This document shows positions 1 to 7,235 of a stretch of 20,392 nucleotides of DNA, piece by piece; the first letter of the stretch is position 1; every line of letters starts with the position of its first letter. Under the pieces are notes generated by a model. The model was given only the letters and a program-made list of their open reading frames with translations, was not told the DNA's origin and ran no database searches. The position numbers were made by a program, and so were the translations under genes. Source of the DNA: an uncultured Verrucomicrobiales bacterium (GTDB lineage Bacteria; Verrucomicrobiota; Verrucomicrobiia; Verrucomicrobiales; Akkermansiaceae); assembly GCA_937916135.1 (NCBI GenBank), contig CALFTQ010000097.1:1-20392 (forward strand), given 5' to 3'.

Positions 1-76
1 ATGTGGGCACATTGTGATATGAAAATTCAAATTCCACACTTTTTGCTATTGACCCTTAAATATAGGGCGACAAACT

Positions 77-115
77 AAAAAAGCCTGCTTTCCAAATCGT
101 ATCGGAAAGCAGGCT
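77..115 (-). terminator. Intrinsic terminator of the tRNA-Val transcript
   Basis: A perfect 12-bp stem (82-93 with 104-115, AGCCTGCTTTCC and its complement) has a 10-nt loop. Read on the minus strand it is followed by a run of T (complement of the A-run at 77-82). It lies just downstream of the minus-strand tRNA gene, as expected for a Rho-independent terminator. Confidence 0.88.
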
Positions 116-121
116 CGTGAA

Positions 122-193
122 TACACGGGAAGGGATTTGAACCCCTGACCAACTGTGTGTAAGACAGCCGCTCTACCACTGAGCTACCCGTGC
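122..193 (-). tRNA. tRNA-Val (anticodon UAC)
   Basis: The reverse complement folds as a standard cloverleaf. The acceptor stem is GCACGGG/CCCGTGT with one G-U pair. The D arm contains AGTGGTAGA. The anticodon stem is GCTGT/ACAGT around the loop CTTACAC, giving anticodon TAC. The T arm has the TTCAAAT loop. The discriminator base is A and CCA is not encoded. UAC reads valine GUN codons. It stands alone between its own promoter and terminator. Confidence 0.95.
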
Positions 194-203
194 GTGTGGC
201 GGC

Positions 204-232
204 AGTCTAGCAGAGACGGCCAGGAAAGGCAA
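204..232 (-). promoter_or_regulatory. Sigma70-type promoter of tRNA-Val
   Basis: On the minus strand TTGCCT (227-232) and TAGACT (204-209) are separated by exactly 17 nt. The predicted start lies a few bases before the tRNA 5' end at 193. This divergent 140-bp spacer also holds the promoter of the cytochrome gene on the other strand. Confidence 0.75.
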
Positions 233-297
233 GCCTAAAATGAAAAATAGCCGCGAAAAATGGGGCGGGGTATGACATGGGCGGGGTCGGATTGCGT

Positions 298-327
298 TTG
301 CGCGGTGGTGCGGGGGTGTGGTAGAAT
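298..327 (+). promoter_or_regulatory. Putative promoter of the cytochrome gene (near-leaderless)
   Basis: TTGCGC lies 18 nt upstream of TAGAAT (322-327). The start codon is at 334, only six bases after the -10 box, so transcription would begin at or next to the ATG. No Shine-Dalgarno sequence is visible before the start. The -10 match is good and the -35 is partial. Confidence 0.5.
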
Positions 328-333
328 GCGGGT

Positions 334-2310
334 ATGCGAACGCTACTTTCCGTGCTGGTTTTATCCGGGTTGCTCCCCTGCTCTGCGGCAGAGGAGCAGC
401 GGAAGCATTGGGATGAATCCGCGCTGACGATTTCCCGGAAATGTGCGGAGTGCCACCGCAAGGAATATGATGAGTGGGCCGGCAGTGACCACGCCTGGGC
501 CTGGCGGCATCCGCAAGCAGCGCTGGATGCCGAGGCATTCGCGGGCCAGCGCATCAGGGCGCACGGCATGGAGCTGGAGATGCAGCGGGATGCCGCGGGT
601 GTTTTCCAGATGCGGGATGTAGCCACGGGCAAGGTGTACACGGTGGGCGGGGTGATTGGTCGCGAGCCGCTGGTGCAGTATCTGCTGCGCTGGAAGGATG
701 GCGGCTTGCAGACGCCCAGCGCGGCCTGGGATGTGGAGCGCAAGGAGTGGTTCGATGTGTTCCGCGATGATGCGCTGCAGCAGGAGCGCGGCGGCGCCAT
801 CCGCAAACCGGGCGAGTGGGGCCACTGGACGGGGCGCGGCATGAACTGGGAATCCCAGTGCGCCTGGTGCCACATGAGCGGGTTCCGGAAGAATTACGAT
901 GTGGCTACGGATACGTTCAAGGCCAGCTGGCAGGAGCCGGGTATCACCTGCATCCAATGCCACAAGGTTTCTGCCACGCCGGATGCAGAGGACGGGTGCC
1001 TGGTGGCGCGCGGCGACCGCAAGCTTACCCCGGAGCAGCACGATGACAACTGCGCCAGCTGCCATGCCCGCCGCGAGGAGCTCACCGGCAAGTTCACGGT
1101 GGGCGATAAGTTCGATGAACATTTCCGACTGGAGCTGCCGAAGGTGCCCGGCGTGTTCTACCCGAACGGCCTGCAGTGGGAGGAGGATTACAGCGAGACC
1201 AGCTTCCGCCTGCACAGGATGGGGCGCACGGGGGTGACCTGCTACGATTGCCACGACCCGCACTCCGGCAAGGTGAACAAGCCCACGGAGAATGATGAGC
1301 TCTGCCTGCAGTGCCACGGCACGAACAAGGTGGTGAACGGCGTGCTGGCCCCGCAGGTGAGCCACAACAAGCTCTGCGGCGGCAAGGCGATGCCCTGCAT
1401 CGAGTGCCACATGCCCCGCATGACCTACATGGGCCGCGACCCGCGCCGCGACCACGGGCTGCACTGGCCGGACCCGCGCATGAGCATCGAGCTGGGGGTG
1501 CCGAATGCCTGCCTGAACTGCCACAAGGACAAGGACCACCAGTGGTGCATGGAGTATCTGGAAAAGCGCTACAAGGAGGAGCGCATGGGCAAATACCGCC
1601 AGCGTTTCCGGGCCGCGGGTCACGCGCTGCAGGGCAAGGGCAGCGTGCAGGAGCTGCTGGCTGCTTACAAGGCTGAGGAAATTGCCGCCTGGCGGGCCAC
1701 CCTGCTGGGGCTCATGGCGGAGTTCCCCCTCACCCCGGAGGTGCAGGCCGTGGCCCTGGGTGCCACGCAGGACCCGGATGCCCTGGTGCGAGCCGCCGCT
1801 GTGGAGCTGCTGGGGGGTGAAGCCGCCCGCAAGGCCCTGGCGGATAAGACACGCAGCGTGCGCCACGCCGCCGGATGGAAACTCTTCCCGAACCTGCCGG
1901 CAGGCCACCCGGTGCTGCAGGAAATGCTGGAGACCGCCACCCACCAGTCCGACCAGCCCACCGGCGCCATGCAGCTGGCCATGCTGGCCAGTGCCCGGGG
2001 CGATGCCGCCACGGCCGATGCCCAGTACCGCCGCGCCGTGGAGCGCGACCCGGCCAGCGCCGTGGCCCGCATGGACTACGCGGTGTTCCTTGCGCAGCAG
2101 AACCGCCCGGTGGATGCGCTGAAGCAGATGCTGGCCTGCGCCCGCGAGCACCCGCAGAATGCCGAGGTGCAGTACCGCCTGGGGCTCAGCCTCATCGAAA
2201 TCGGGCAGTACCGCCCCGCCCTGCGCGCCATGCAGAAAGCTCTGAAGCTTGACCCGCAGCACGCCCCTGCCGCCGAAGCCGCGCGGCAGCTGCAGAACTA
2301 TATCCGCTGA
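334..2310 (+). CDS. Eight-haem c-type cytochrome with C-terminal HEAT/TPR repeats
   Basis: This 658-aa protein begins with a Sec-type signal peptide (hydrophobic LLSVLVLSGLL, then a likely cleavage near CSAAEE), so it should act outside the cytoplasmic membrane. Eight CxxCH haem-binding motifs are visible, starting near residues 37, 176, 206, 240, 303, 324, 355 and 393. Several extra His residues could be axial ligands. From about residue 420 the haem motifs stop. The rest looks like helical HEAT-type repeats (about 440-530) followed by TPRs (about 545-655) ending in a typical ALKLDP unit. Multihaem proteins of this architecture are thought to be electron carriers or oxidoreductases with a protein-interaction tail. 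The substrate cannot be told from sequence. The next gene lies 28 bp downstream in the same orientation. There is no resemblance strong enough to name it NrfA or another characterised reductase. Confidence 0.85.
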   Translation: MRTLLSVLVLSGLLPCSAAEEQRKHWDESALTISRKCAECHRKEYDEWAGSDHAWAWRHPQAALDAEAFAGQRIRAHGMELEMQRDAAGVFQMRDVATGKVYTVGGVIGREPLVQYLLRWKDGGLQTPSAAWDVERKEWFDVFRDDALQQERGGAIRKPGEWGHWTGRGMNWESQCAWCHMSGFRKNYDVATDTFKASWQEPGITCIQCHKVSATPDAEDGCLVARGDRKLTPEQHDDNCASCHARREELTGKFTVGDKFDEHFRLELPKVPGVFYPNGLQWEEDYSETSFRLHRMGRTGVTCYDCHDPHSGKVNKPTENDELCLQCHGTNKVVNGVLAPQVSHNKLCGGKAMPCIECHMPRMTYMGRDPRRDHGLHWPDPRMSIELGVPNACLNCHKDKDHQWCMEYLEKRYKEERMGKYRQRFRAAGHALQGKGSVQELLAAYKAEEIAAWRATLLGLMAEFPLTPEVQAVALGATQDPDALVRAAAVELLGGEAARKALADKTRSVRHAAGWKLFPNLPAGHPVLQEMLETATHQSDQPTGAMQLAMLASARGDAATADAQYRRAVERDPASAVARMDYAVFLAQQNRPVDALKQMLACAREHPQNAEVQYRLGLSLIEIGQYRPALRAMQKALKLDPQHAPAAEAARQLQNYIR

Positions 2311-2338
2311 TTTCCCCACCCCTTCTCTATTCGAACAT

Positions 2339-3139
2339 ATGGAAACCTCACACATCATCCTCACCATCCTGGGCATCATCGCCGTGGCTATCTTCCTCTT
2401 TGCGCTCATGAAGGGCGTCATCAAAATGGTGCTGCTCGCCCTGGCCGTTTCCGGAGCCGTAGCCTCGTGGATGTTCCTGCAGAAAAACGGCTTCACCTAC
2501 GTAGCCTTCCTCACCGACTCCCCGCAGCAGTGGATGGTGCAGGCCCTGGCCTGGAGCGTGGCCATCTTCATTTTCCTGGTATTCTTCCACGGCATGGTGT
2601 GGATATCTCAGCTCTTCTCCTTCAAGAAAAAGTTCGGGCTGGGCGGTGTGCTCACCACCATCTTCATGAGCCTCATCATGCTCTGGGTCACCATGATGGG
2701 CATCTGCTACTACGGCAATGTGTGCCGCATCCGCTACTACCACGAACTGGCTGCCGCCCAGATGCAGCGCATCTCCAACCCCGCCGTGGAAATGCCCGCC
2801 GTGCCATGGTTCACCCGTGTCTCCACAGCCCTGCGCAGTTCCAGAATCACCGGCTGGATGCAGAGCCTCGACCCCATCGATGACCCCGCCCAGACCAACC
2901 TGGCCTGTCTGGTAGCCTTCGGCTGCACGCTGGATGAACCCACCTTCACCAGCTTCTACAACACCCAGCTGGCCGGCCGCGGCATCCCCCAGCCCACCCG
3001 CCTGCTCGACCTCTTCCGCGACCCCGGCCTGCGCACCATGGTGAAAGAAGGCCGCTTCGTCTCCCTGCTGGAAAACGAGCGGCTCAACACTGTGCTGAGC
3101 TTCAAAACCACGGCAGATAAAATGCGGTACATCCTGTAA
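2339..3139 (+). CDS. Multi-pass membrane protein, weakly CvpA-like
   Basis: This 266-aa protein has an N-terminal half with about four hydrophobic segments (roughly residues 5-22, 28-48, 65-85 and 97-120), then a soluble C-terminal half of about 145 residues. The first helix pair, with an ALMKGVIKMVLLAL-like turn, and the GLGGVLTTIF segment before the last helix resemble the CvpA/colicin V production family. The resemblance is by eye only. I chose the ATG at 2339 because an earlier in-frame TTG (2249) lies inside the cytochrome gene. The 28-bp gap to that gene, with no terminator between, suggests co-transcription and perhaps a membrane partner for the cytochrome. That is inference. No catalytic motif is visible. 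Confidence 0.7.
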   Translation: METSHIILTILGIIAVAIFLFALMKGVIKMVLLALAVSGAVASWMFLQKNGFTYVAFLTDSPQQWMVQALAWSVAIFIFLVFFHGMVWISQLFSFKKKFGLGGVLTTIFMSLIMLWVTMMGICYYGNVCRIRYYHELAAAQMQRISNPAVEMPAVPWFTRVSTALRSSRITGWMQSLDPIDDPAQTNLACLVAFGCTLDEPTFTSFYNTQLAGRGIPQPTRLLDLFRDPGLRTMVKEGRFVSLLENERLNTVLSFKTTADKMRYIL

Positions 3140-3187
3140 CCCGCTCACGAAACAAAGCCCGTTTTTTTCACCGTGCTCTGCGAATGT

Positions 3188-3760
3188 TCACTCCGGCAAT
3201 GCAGACTCCCGGCCAAAACGGAAGCACGAACACAGCATCACCAGGGCCACCAGGGCCAGGCCGGCCAGGATATAGGAGAGAGCGCGACGGAACCGGGCGT
3301 TGCGGGCTGAGGTATCATACGCCATGATGAGCACCTCGCGCGGATTCTCCGGCTTATATCGCAGGCTTACTTTTTCCTGGGCATCGCGGCGCGAGCCGCT
3401 GCGCAGGGTGTGGTAATACGGGGTTCCGGCCTCGGTTCTGTAGAGAATCACGGAGTCGAATCTATTGCGGCGCCCTCTCGCCCCCGGATTGTGGACAGAT
3501 GTTATCACCACGCCCTCTGCCGGCACCCCATTTGCCATGAAATCCTCGTAGCGGCGCAAATCCTGCTCGCTGCCGGTGTAACAGACGTAAGCCCCCTGCA
3601 CCGCCATGGCCAGCAGGATGAACCGCCCCCAGAAGCCCAGCCAATGGCCGAAATCACGCTCCCGCCGCACCAGGGCGCGGCATGCGCAGCACAGGCCGTA
3701 CACCGTGACGATGCCCAGCAGGGGTACAAAAATCAGATCCAGAGCAAGGCCGAACTCCAT
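3188..3760 (-). CDS. DUF3592-like membrane protein
   Basis: This is a 190-aa protein. Two hydrophobic segments near the N-terminus (about 7-30 and 43-62) are followed by an exposed domain (about 70-150) and a final membrane segment (about 163-182). The middle domain has the pattern of DUF3592: a GVVITS strand, a variable loop, YRTEAGTPYYHT, then KVSLRYKPENPREV, which matches the family's characteristic Y-x-P-x-N-P ending. No function is known for the family. It is the last gene of a three-gene minus-strand run. Its ATG overlaps the stop codon of the gene upstream (TGATG), implying translational coupling. Confidence 0.75.
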   Translation of the reverse strand: MEFGLALDLIFVPLLGIVTVYGLCCACRALVRRERDFGHWLGFWGRFILLAMAVQGAYVCYTGSEQDLRRYEDFMANGVPAEGVVITSVHNPGARGRRNRFDSVILYRTEAGTPYYHTLRSGSRRDAQEKVSLRYKPENPREVLIMAYDTSARNARFRRALSYILAGLALVALVMLCSCFRFGRESALPE

Positions 3761-4032
3761 CAGTCATTTTTTGTGCCTTGCGCCTCCACCCCAGCCACGG
3801 CCTGAGAAATGATTTCGTCGATTTCCACCGGGGTGGTGAGGGTAGCATACTCAGCCATTTGCCCGATGGCTTTCAGATTGGCCTCGATGCCTTCCTCCAG
3901 CCATTTTTCGGCGCGGGAGATGGTGAGCTCCAGCGTTTCCACATTGTCCCCACCGAAGCGGAGTTCGCGCTGGCACTGGCGGAGGGTGGCCTTGGTGCGG
4001 TACAGGTGCTCGAGAAGTAGCTGAGGGTCCAT
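3760..4032 (-). CDS. Small helical protein of unknown function
   Basis: A 90-aa protein that looks mostly alpha-helical, acidic and rich in Leu, Glu and Ala, with a probable coiled-coil stretch around residues 5-60. I do not recognise a family. The ATG at 4032 is preferred over a GTG at 4068 because the latter lies inside the preceding gene. With ATG it starts 10 nt after that gene's stop. Its stop overlaps the DUF3592-like gene's start by one base. The tight packing makes it a real operon member despite its size. Confidence 0.65.
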   Translation of the reverse strand: MDPQLLLEHLYRTKATLRQCQRELRFGGDNVETLELTISRAEKWLEEGIEANLKAIGQMAEYATLTTPVEIDEIISQAVAGVEAQGTKND

Positions 4033-4042
4033 GGTTTCGAAA

Positions 4043-4615
4043 TTATCTATGCTGGAGCTTGTTATCACTGGTCGTTTTTTCAGGTTTCTGCTGGATTTCG
4101 CTTTCCCAGTTCAGGAACACATCTCCACCGCCGGCAGAAATGAGCTCACCCCCGGCGGTCATGATGAAACAGGCGGGGATGTACTTGTATGTGGGTTTGG
4201 CCGCCAGGCGCAGGGTATGCACCAGCACGCCGGGCAGCATGGGGGCATGCTGTTCCATATACTCGCGACCTGCCCCGGGGCTCTGGTCATGATTGAGGAG
4301 GATGAGCTCCACATCCTCGCTCCGGCTGATTTTCTGCTCATATTGTTCAATGACCTGCGGCAGCATCTGCTGGCAGATGCCGCACCAGGAAGCGGAACAG
4401 AAGAAAATGTAATACCTGGCGTGGGGCTTGGCCTGGAGCCCGGAAAGATACCCGGCCTCCTTCAACGCACTGGCCACAGGGGAGAGCTTGCCGCAGCAGC
4501 GCCCGGGCTTTTCCTTGCCCTTCATTACCAATGAAGCAGGAGCCGCCTCTGCCAGGGGCACCCAGGTGGTCAGCACCGCCAGACCAAGCAGGGTGGATAA
4601 AATACGTAGTCTCAT
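4043..4615 (-). CDS. Exported thioredoxin-fold protein (WCGIC)
   Basis: A 190-aa protein with a clear signal peptide (MRLRILSTLLGLAVLTTWVPLAEA, cleavage near AEA-AP). After it comes a thioredoxin-like core: a YYIFFCSASWCGICQQMLP strand-helix carrying the WCxxC redox motif, an ELILLNHD strand, and a later YIPACFIMTAGGEL segment. That segment resembles the cis-Pro strand region, but with I-P-A in place of the usual T/V-P-T. The expected role is thiol-disulfide chemistry or redox sensing outside the cytoplasm, with unknown partners. A pair of Cys (GRCCGK) precedes the core. The ATG at 4615 is chosen over one at 4654 because it gives the signal peptide and fits the promoter at 4626-4654. It is first in an operon with the two genes downstream. 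Confidence 0.8.
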   Translation of the reverse strand: MRLRILSTLLGLAVLTTWVPLAEAAPASLVMKGKEKPGRCCGKLSPVASALKEAGYLSGLQAKPHARYYIFFCSASWCGICQQMLPQVIEQYEQKISRSEDVELILLNHDQSPGAGREYMEQHAPMLPGVLVHTLRLAAKPTYKYIPACFIMTAGGELISAGGGDVFLNWESEIQQKPEKTTSDNKLQHR

Positions 4616-4625
4616 TCTGCCTGGC

Positions 4626-4654
4626 AGCTTAGCAGGTGCAGCCGCCGGAGTCAA
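4626..4654 (-). promoter_or_regulatory. Promoter of the thioredoxin-like operon
   Basis: On the minus strand TTGACT (4649-4654) and TAAGCT (4626-4631) are separated by exactly 17 nt. The start codon at 4615 follows the -10 box by only 10 nt, giving a predicted 5' leader of about 3-4 nt. Confidence 0.7.
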
Positions 4655-4718
4655 CCCTGACTTTCAGTTTCGATATAAGTTTTTGCGAGAATCGGGCCGT
4701 CTGCGGGGTCACACCGAC

Positions 4719-4928
4719 ATGGACCAAGAAAAAATTGAGGAAACAAAGGAGAAGGTGGAGAACTGGCTGGCCGACAAGCAGCACCGCAGGTGCTGCAAGG
4801 TGGCTATATGCGCCGCCAATGCAGTGGTGCTGCTAGGGCTCACCATGGGGCTCACCCTGCTCTGGATCAATGAGCTGCGCCGTGCCAACAACCACCACCA
4901 CTGCTGCCGCAGCAACGGGCAGCAATAA
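4719..4928 (+). CDS. Small single-pass membrane protein
   Basis: A 69-aa protein with an acidic, charged N-terminal helix (MDQEKIEETKEKVENWLADK), a Cys-Cys pair, one hydrophobic segment (about residues 29-51), and a short tail containing three His and another Cys-Cys pair (HHHCCRSNGQQ). No family is recognised. The His/Cys-rich tail hints at metal binding, which is inference. Codon use is like that of neighbouring genes. It is divergent from the thioredoxin-like operon and is followed by a strong hairpin, which together support a real short gene. An open frame continues upstream to 4428, but that part overlaps the opposite gene and is discarded. Confidence 0.6.
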   Translation: MDQEKIEETKEKVENWLADKQHRRCCKVAICAANAVVLLGLTMGLTLLWINELRRANNHHHCCRSNGQQ

Positions 4929-4951
4929 AACCACCTATACCGGATGCGGAT

Positions 4952-5000
4952 GCACAAACAGAACTGCGGGGGTCCTGTGCTCCCGCAGTTCTCTTTGTGC
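4952..5000 (+). terminator. Long hairpin after the 69-aa gene, probable terminator
   Basis: A 19-bp stem with one C-C mismatch (4952-4970 with 4982-5000) closes an 11-nt loop. It begins 23 nt after the stop codon at 4928. The T-run is short (CTCTTTG is inside the 3' arm), so it may be a weak or atypical terminator. It ends 9 bp before the left end of the IS66 remnant. Confidence 0.55.
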
Positions 5001-5033
5001 TCAGAAACGTAAGCATTCGATGCTGGGCGGGTT

Positions 5034-5690
5034 TTATAGCTCAGCATCGCTTTTCTGAGGCAAGAGAGCAAGATAATCACCCGTATAACCGGAGGCCAGC
5101 GTTTGAAGCGTTTCGTTAGCATTAACTTTGCAACGTCGACATTCTTCGGCCATAGTGTAGAGGATGGCAGAGGTTTCTCCGGCATCAGGCGCTCCGATGA
5201 AGAGGAAGTTTTTCCTTCCTATGGCCAGCGGGCGGATTGAGCGCTCGGCTGCATTGTTGTCTATGGGGAGGTCCGGGTGGTCCAGATACAGACAGGCGGC
5301 CTGACGCGCAGTCGCTGCATATCCTATGGCAAGCCGCAGCTTTTCATCCATGAAGAGTTCATCCTGCTCTACTTTCTCCCGCAGCATCTCGTAAAACTCC
5401 TCAATGATGGGGCGGGACTCCAGCGTGCGGCGTTCAAGGATGCGCTTCTTGTCGACTCCCTTTTCTATACGGAGCTCCTTTTCTATCCGGTACAGTTCTG
5501 CCAGTTTCAGGATGACTTTGTTACACCAGTCCTTGTCGACCCCACTATTGGCGCACTCCACGAATTTGTGGCAGTTGTGTGCCCAGCAGAGTTGTTGAGG
5601 AATGCGCTTTTCTCCCTGAGCCTCCAGCCAGCTGCTGTAGGCTGTCCATCCATCTGTAATGATGCATCCGTCATATAAGCATGTGTGTAG
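5034..5690 (-). pseudogene. tnpC: IS66 transposase TnpC, C-terminal fragment
   Basis: The reading frame gives about 215 aa matching the C-terminal part of the IS66 DDE transposase. Visible are YDGCIITDGWTAY (the conserved DGxxAY region), CWAHNCHKFVE (the CWAH block), then LPIDNNAAERSIRPLAIGRKNFLFIG (the N-N-x-A-E-R block with the catalytic Glu, followed by the GRKN segment). The N-terminal half of TnpC is missing, so the first catalytic Asp region is largely or wholly lost. The nearest in-frame ATG is at 5561, inside the domain. Protein from it could not be active. Confidence 0.8.
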
Positions 5691-5821
5691 ACATAGAATC
5701 CATCATAGTCGAACTTCTCTTGGCTGTTGCGGGCTTGCGCTAGAAGGAAGCGGGCTCCGTAACGCAGATCATGAGGTCGGACACAAATGTGAATAGGGCG
5801 GTTTGAAGGAATAAAGTTCAT
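5680..5821 (-). pseudogene. tnpB: IS66 Orf2 (TnpB), N-terminal fragment
   Basis: The first 47 residues or so from the ATG at 5821 (MNFIPSNRPIHICVRPHDLR, then a short stretch ending FDYDGFYVYTH) match the start of the IS66 Orf2/TnpB family. That family has an I-P, an R-I-x-x-x-x-x-P-x-D-x-R block, then a G-x-x-L-x-x-x segment and F-x-G-x-x-F-x-F. The frame then runs out of phase into the tnpC fragment, ending at 5507 without further TnpB similarity. This fits a deletion junction near 5670-5690 rather than a simple frameshift within one gene. Confidence 0.6.
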
Positions 5822-5870
5822 ATCCCTTCATTTTAGCTTATCTGTCAAAATTTTTGTTTCATCAGATGCT

Positions 5871-5899
5871 TACCTTTGTCCTTTGTACATTGTCCTTTC
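5871..5899 (+). repeat. Short heptanucleotide repeat array
   Basis: Three tandem 7-mers are seen at 5878-5898: GTCCTTT, GTACATT, GTCCTTT, preceded by a partial unit TACCTTT that overlaps the IS66 right end. The same 7-nt periodicity starting with GT appears at 14007-14041, 17586-17606 and 17670-17697. Confidence 0.5.
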
Positions 5900-5912
5900 A
5901 AACATCAATTTA

Positions 5913-7046
5913 TCAGCCATGCAGCTTGTCCCACACCAGGCAGCCGCGCGGCGTGAGGCGGTATTTCTGCTTCGGGTGGCGGGGGCTGTCCGGGTACAGA
6001 AGACACAGATACCCGCCCTCCAGAGCCGGGGTCAGGTACTTGTTCAGGAAGTTGTCGCGCCCTTTCAGTCCCACTCCCGTCATCAACTCGCGCACCGACA
6101 TCTGCCCGGAGCCCAGCACCCGCACTAGCCGGCAGATGTTCTCCCCAGGGAGCTGAACTTGTCCTGCCACTTGTCCCTCCCCTTGTCCTGCTACTTGCCC
6201 TGCATCTTGTCCTGTTTCCGTTTCCTTGCGCTCGCAATGGATATGCAGGTAACGGCTTTTCAGGGTGTGGCTTTCGTCAAAAAGCAGATTCCGGAAAAAC
6301 ATGATGAGGAATGAGTAATCCACCCCGACTCCAGCAGGGGCATTCGTGTAATTGGCCCGTACCAGTGCATTGCGGAAGTAGCGCGAGTGCCGGGCAAAGG
6401 GCACATTGTTCACATTATACCCCAGATAGCGCAGATACTTGATACAGAATACCGCCGTGGTGCGGGTGTTACCTTCCGGAAATGGATGCACCTGCCAGAT
6501 ATCTGCAATGAAATGCGCGATATGCTCCACCTGCTTGTCCTGCGACAAGGCGGCAAAGGAAAAGCGTTTCTCTCGCTGCATATCATAATCCAGCGCCATA
6601 ATAATATCCGACACGTGGGCATACTGCACCGTATCGCCATTCAGCACCCACTCGCGCTTGGTGATATTGTACTCGCGCATTTTCCCGGCAAACTTGAACA
6701 CATTGTGGAAAAGGCGCTTGTGAATCGCAGCAAAGCCCGCCGGACTGAAATGGAAGGCCGTTTCATTCAGCAACTCCGCTATGTTGGCAGCCACCTTATC
6801 CGCCTCATCGCTCATGCTGCACCCGCCACCCTGCTCCGAGTAATAGGAATCCAGCCGCCGGTGTACCTCATCGAAGGAAATAAGACCTTCAATCTGGTCA
6901 CCGGCAACCTCGCGCAGGTATTCAGAAACCTCAAGGCCATCCACCGCCTGCAAGCCCATGGCCACATCCCAGGCAGAGGCGCGCTCCCCGAACTCTGGCT
7001 CGGCGGCATATAAATACTGTTCAGTCAATAAAGGATACTCGTACAT
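5913..7046 (-). CDS. Fic-domain protein with VbhA-like N-terminus and winged-helix C-terminus
   Basis: This is a 377-aa protein. The Fic core motif is HPFPEGNTRTT (residues 187-197), matching HxFx(D/E)GNxR with the second Gly replaced by Thr, a variant common in this Fic group. Fic enzymes transfer AMP or other phosphate-containing groups from a nucleotide to target proteins. The N-terminal stretch (about 29-69, GLQAVDGLEVSEYL and then IEGLISFDEVHRRLDSYY) resembles a fused VbhA-type antitoxin region, with VDG near the place of the inhibitory (S/T)xxxEG motif. After the Fic core, residues about 277-297 form a Gly-Gln-Val-Ala tetrapeptide repeat linker. A C-terminal domain (about 300-377) looks like a winged helix. 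It is monocistronic with its own promoter. Target unknown; it could be a self-restrained toxin or regulator. Confidence 0.88.
   Translation of the reverse strand: MYEYPLLTEQYLYAAEPEFGERASAWDVAMGLQAVDGLEVSEYLREVAGDQIEGLISFDEVHRRLDSYYSEQGGGCSMSDEADKVAANIAELLNETAFHFSPAGFAAIHKRLFHNVFKFAGKMREYNITKREWVLNGDTVQYAHVSDIIMALDYDMQREKRFSFAALSQDKQVEHIAHFIADIWQVHPFPEGNTRTTAVFCIKYLRYLGYNVNNVPFARHSRYFRNALVRANYTNAPAGVGVDYSFLIMFFRNLLFDESHTLKSRYLHIHCERKETETGQDAGQVAGQGEGQVAGQVQLPGENICRLVRVLGSGQMSVRELMTGVGLKGRDNFLNKYLTPALEGGYLCLLYPDSPRHPKQKYRLTPRGCLVWDKLHG
6155..6214 (-). repeat. In-frame 12-bp repeats encoding the Fic linker
   Basis: Five imperfect 12-bp units beginning CTTGTCC or CTTGCCC on the plus strand encode tetrapeptides such as GQVA, GQGE and GQDA on the minus strand. 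They sit between the Fic core and the winged-helix domain. Because 12 is a multiple of 3, copy-number change would alter linker length without shifting the frame. Confidence 0.7.
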
Positions 7047-7080
7047 AGCAGGGCAAGTTGATTCTTCTTACAACAGGGCA

Positions 7081-7109
7081 ATAATACAATCTTTCTCCCT
7101 ATTTGTCAA
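7081..7109 (-). promoter_or_regulatory. Strong promoter of the Fic gene
   Basis: On the minus strand a consensus TTGACA (7104-7109) is followed after exactly 17 nt by TATTAT (7081-7086). The predicted leader to the ATG at 7046 is about 28 nt. No Shine-Dalgarno sequence is obvious in it. Confidence 0.8.
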
Positions 7110-7235
7110 GGAAAAAGAGCCCCCGCCAGGACAAGTGTCTTACTTATCCTGCTCTTATCCAGCCAAGGCGCAAAAACTATCCTCTCCGCTGACGATGGAG
7201 GCCACCAGAAAGAATATAAAGTGTCCCTTCATCTA

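Larger units (their letters stand above)
5009..5873 (-). mobile_element. Internally deleted IS66-family element
   Basis: The two ends carry related terminal inverted repeats starting with GTAAGCAT, typical of IS66 ends. The left is GTAAGCATTCGATG (5009-5022). The right, read from 5873 back to 5860, is GTAAGCATCTGATG, which matches at 12 of 14 positions. The element is only 865 bp, whereas intact IS66-group elements are usually about 1.6-2.6 kb with tnpB and tnpC and often tnpA. It contains the start of tnpB joined to the end of tnpC. No 8-bp direct repeat is seen at the flanks (TCAGAAAC versus CTTTGTCC), so the insertion is old or the ends were rearranged. It could only move if a full IS66 elsewhere supplied transposase. 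Confidence 0.75.

Noticed and set aside
1..78. 25-codon ATG ORF at the window start
   Set aside because: It is too short, AT-rich and without motif or ribosome-binding site. It cannot be told from chance.
361..2496. 711-aa open frame antisense to the cytochrome gene
   Set aside because: It is a high-GC shadow frame with low-complexity His/Ala/Val composition, no domain motifs and full overlap with a clear haem protein.
5507..5821. Programmed frameshift between two IS66 frames
   Set aside because: The upstream frame matches TnpB and the downstream frame matches the C-terminal half of TnpC, so a deletion junction explains the phase change better than recoding.
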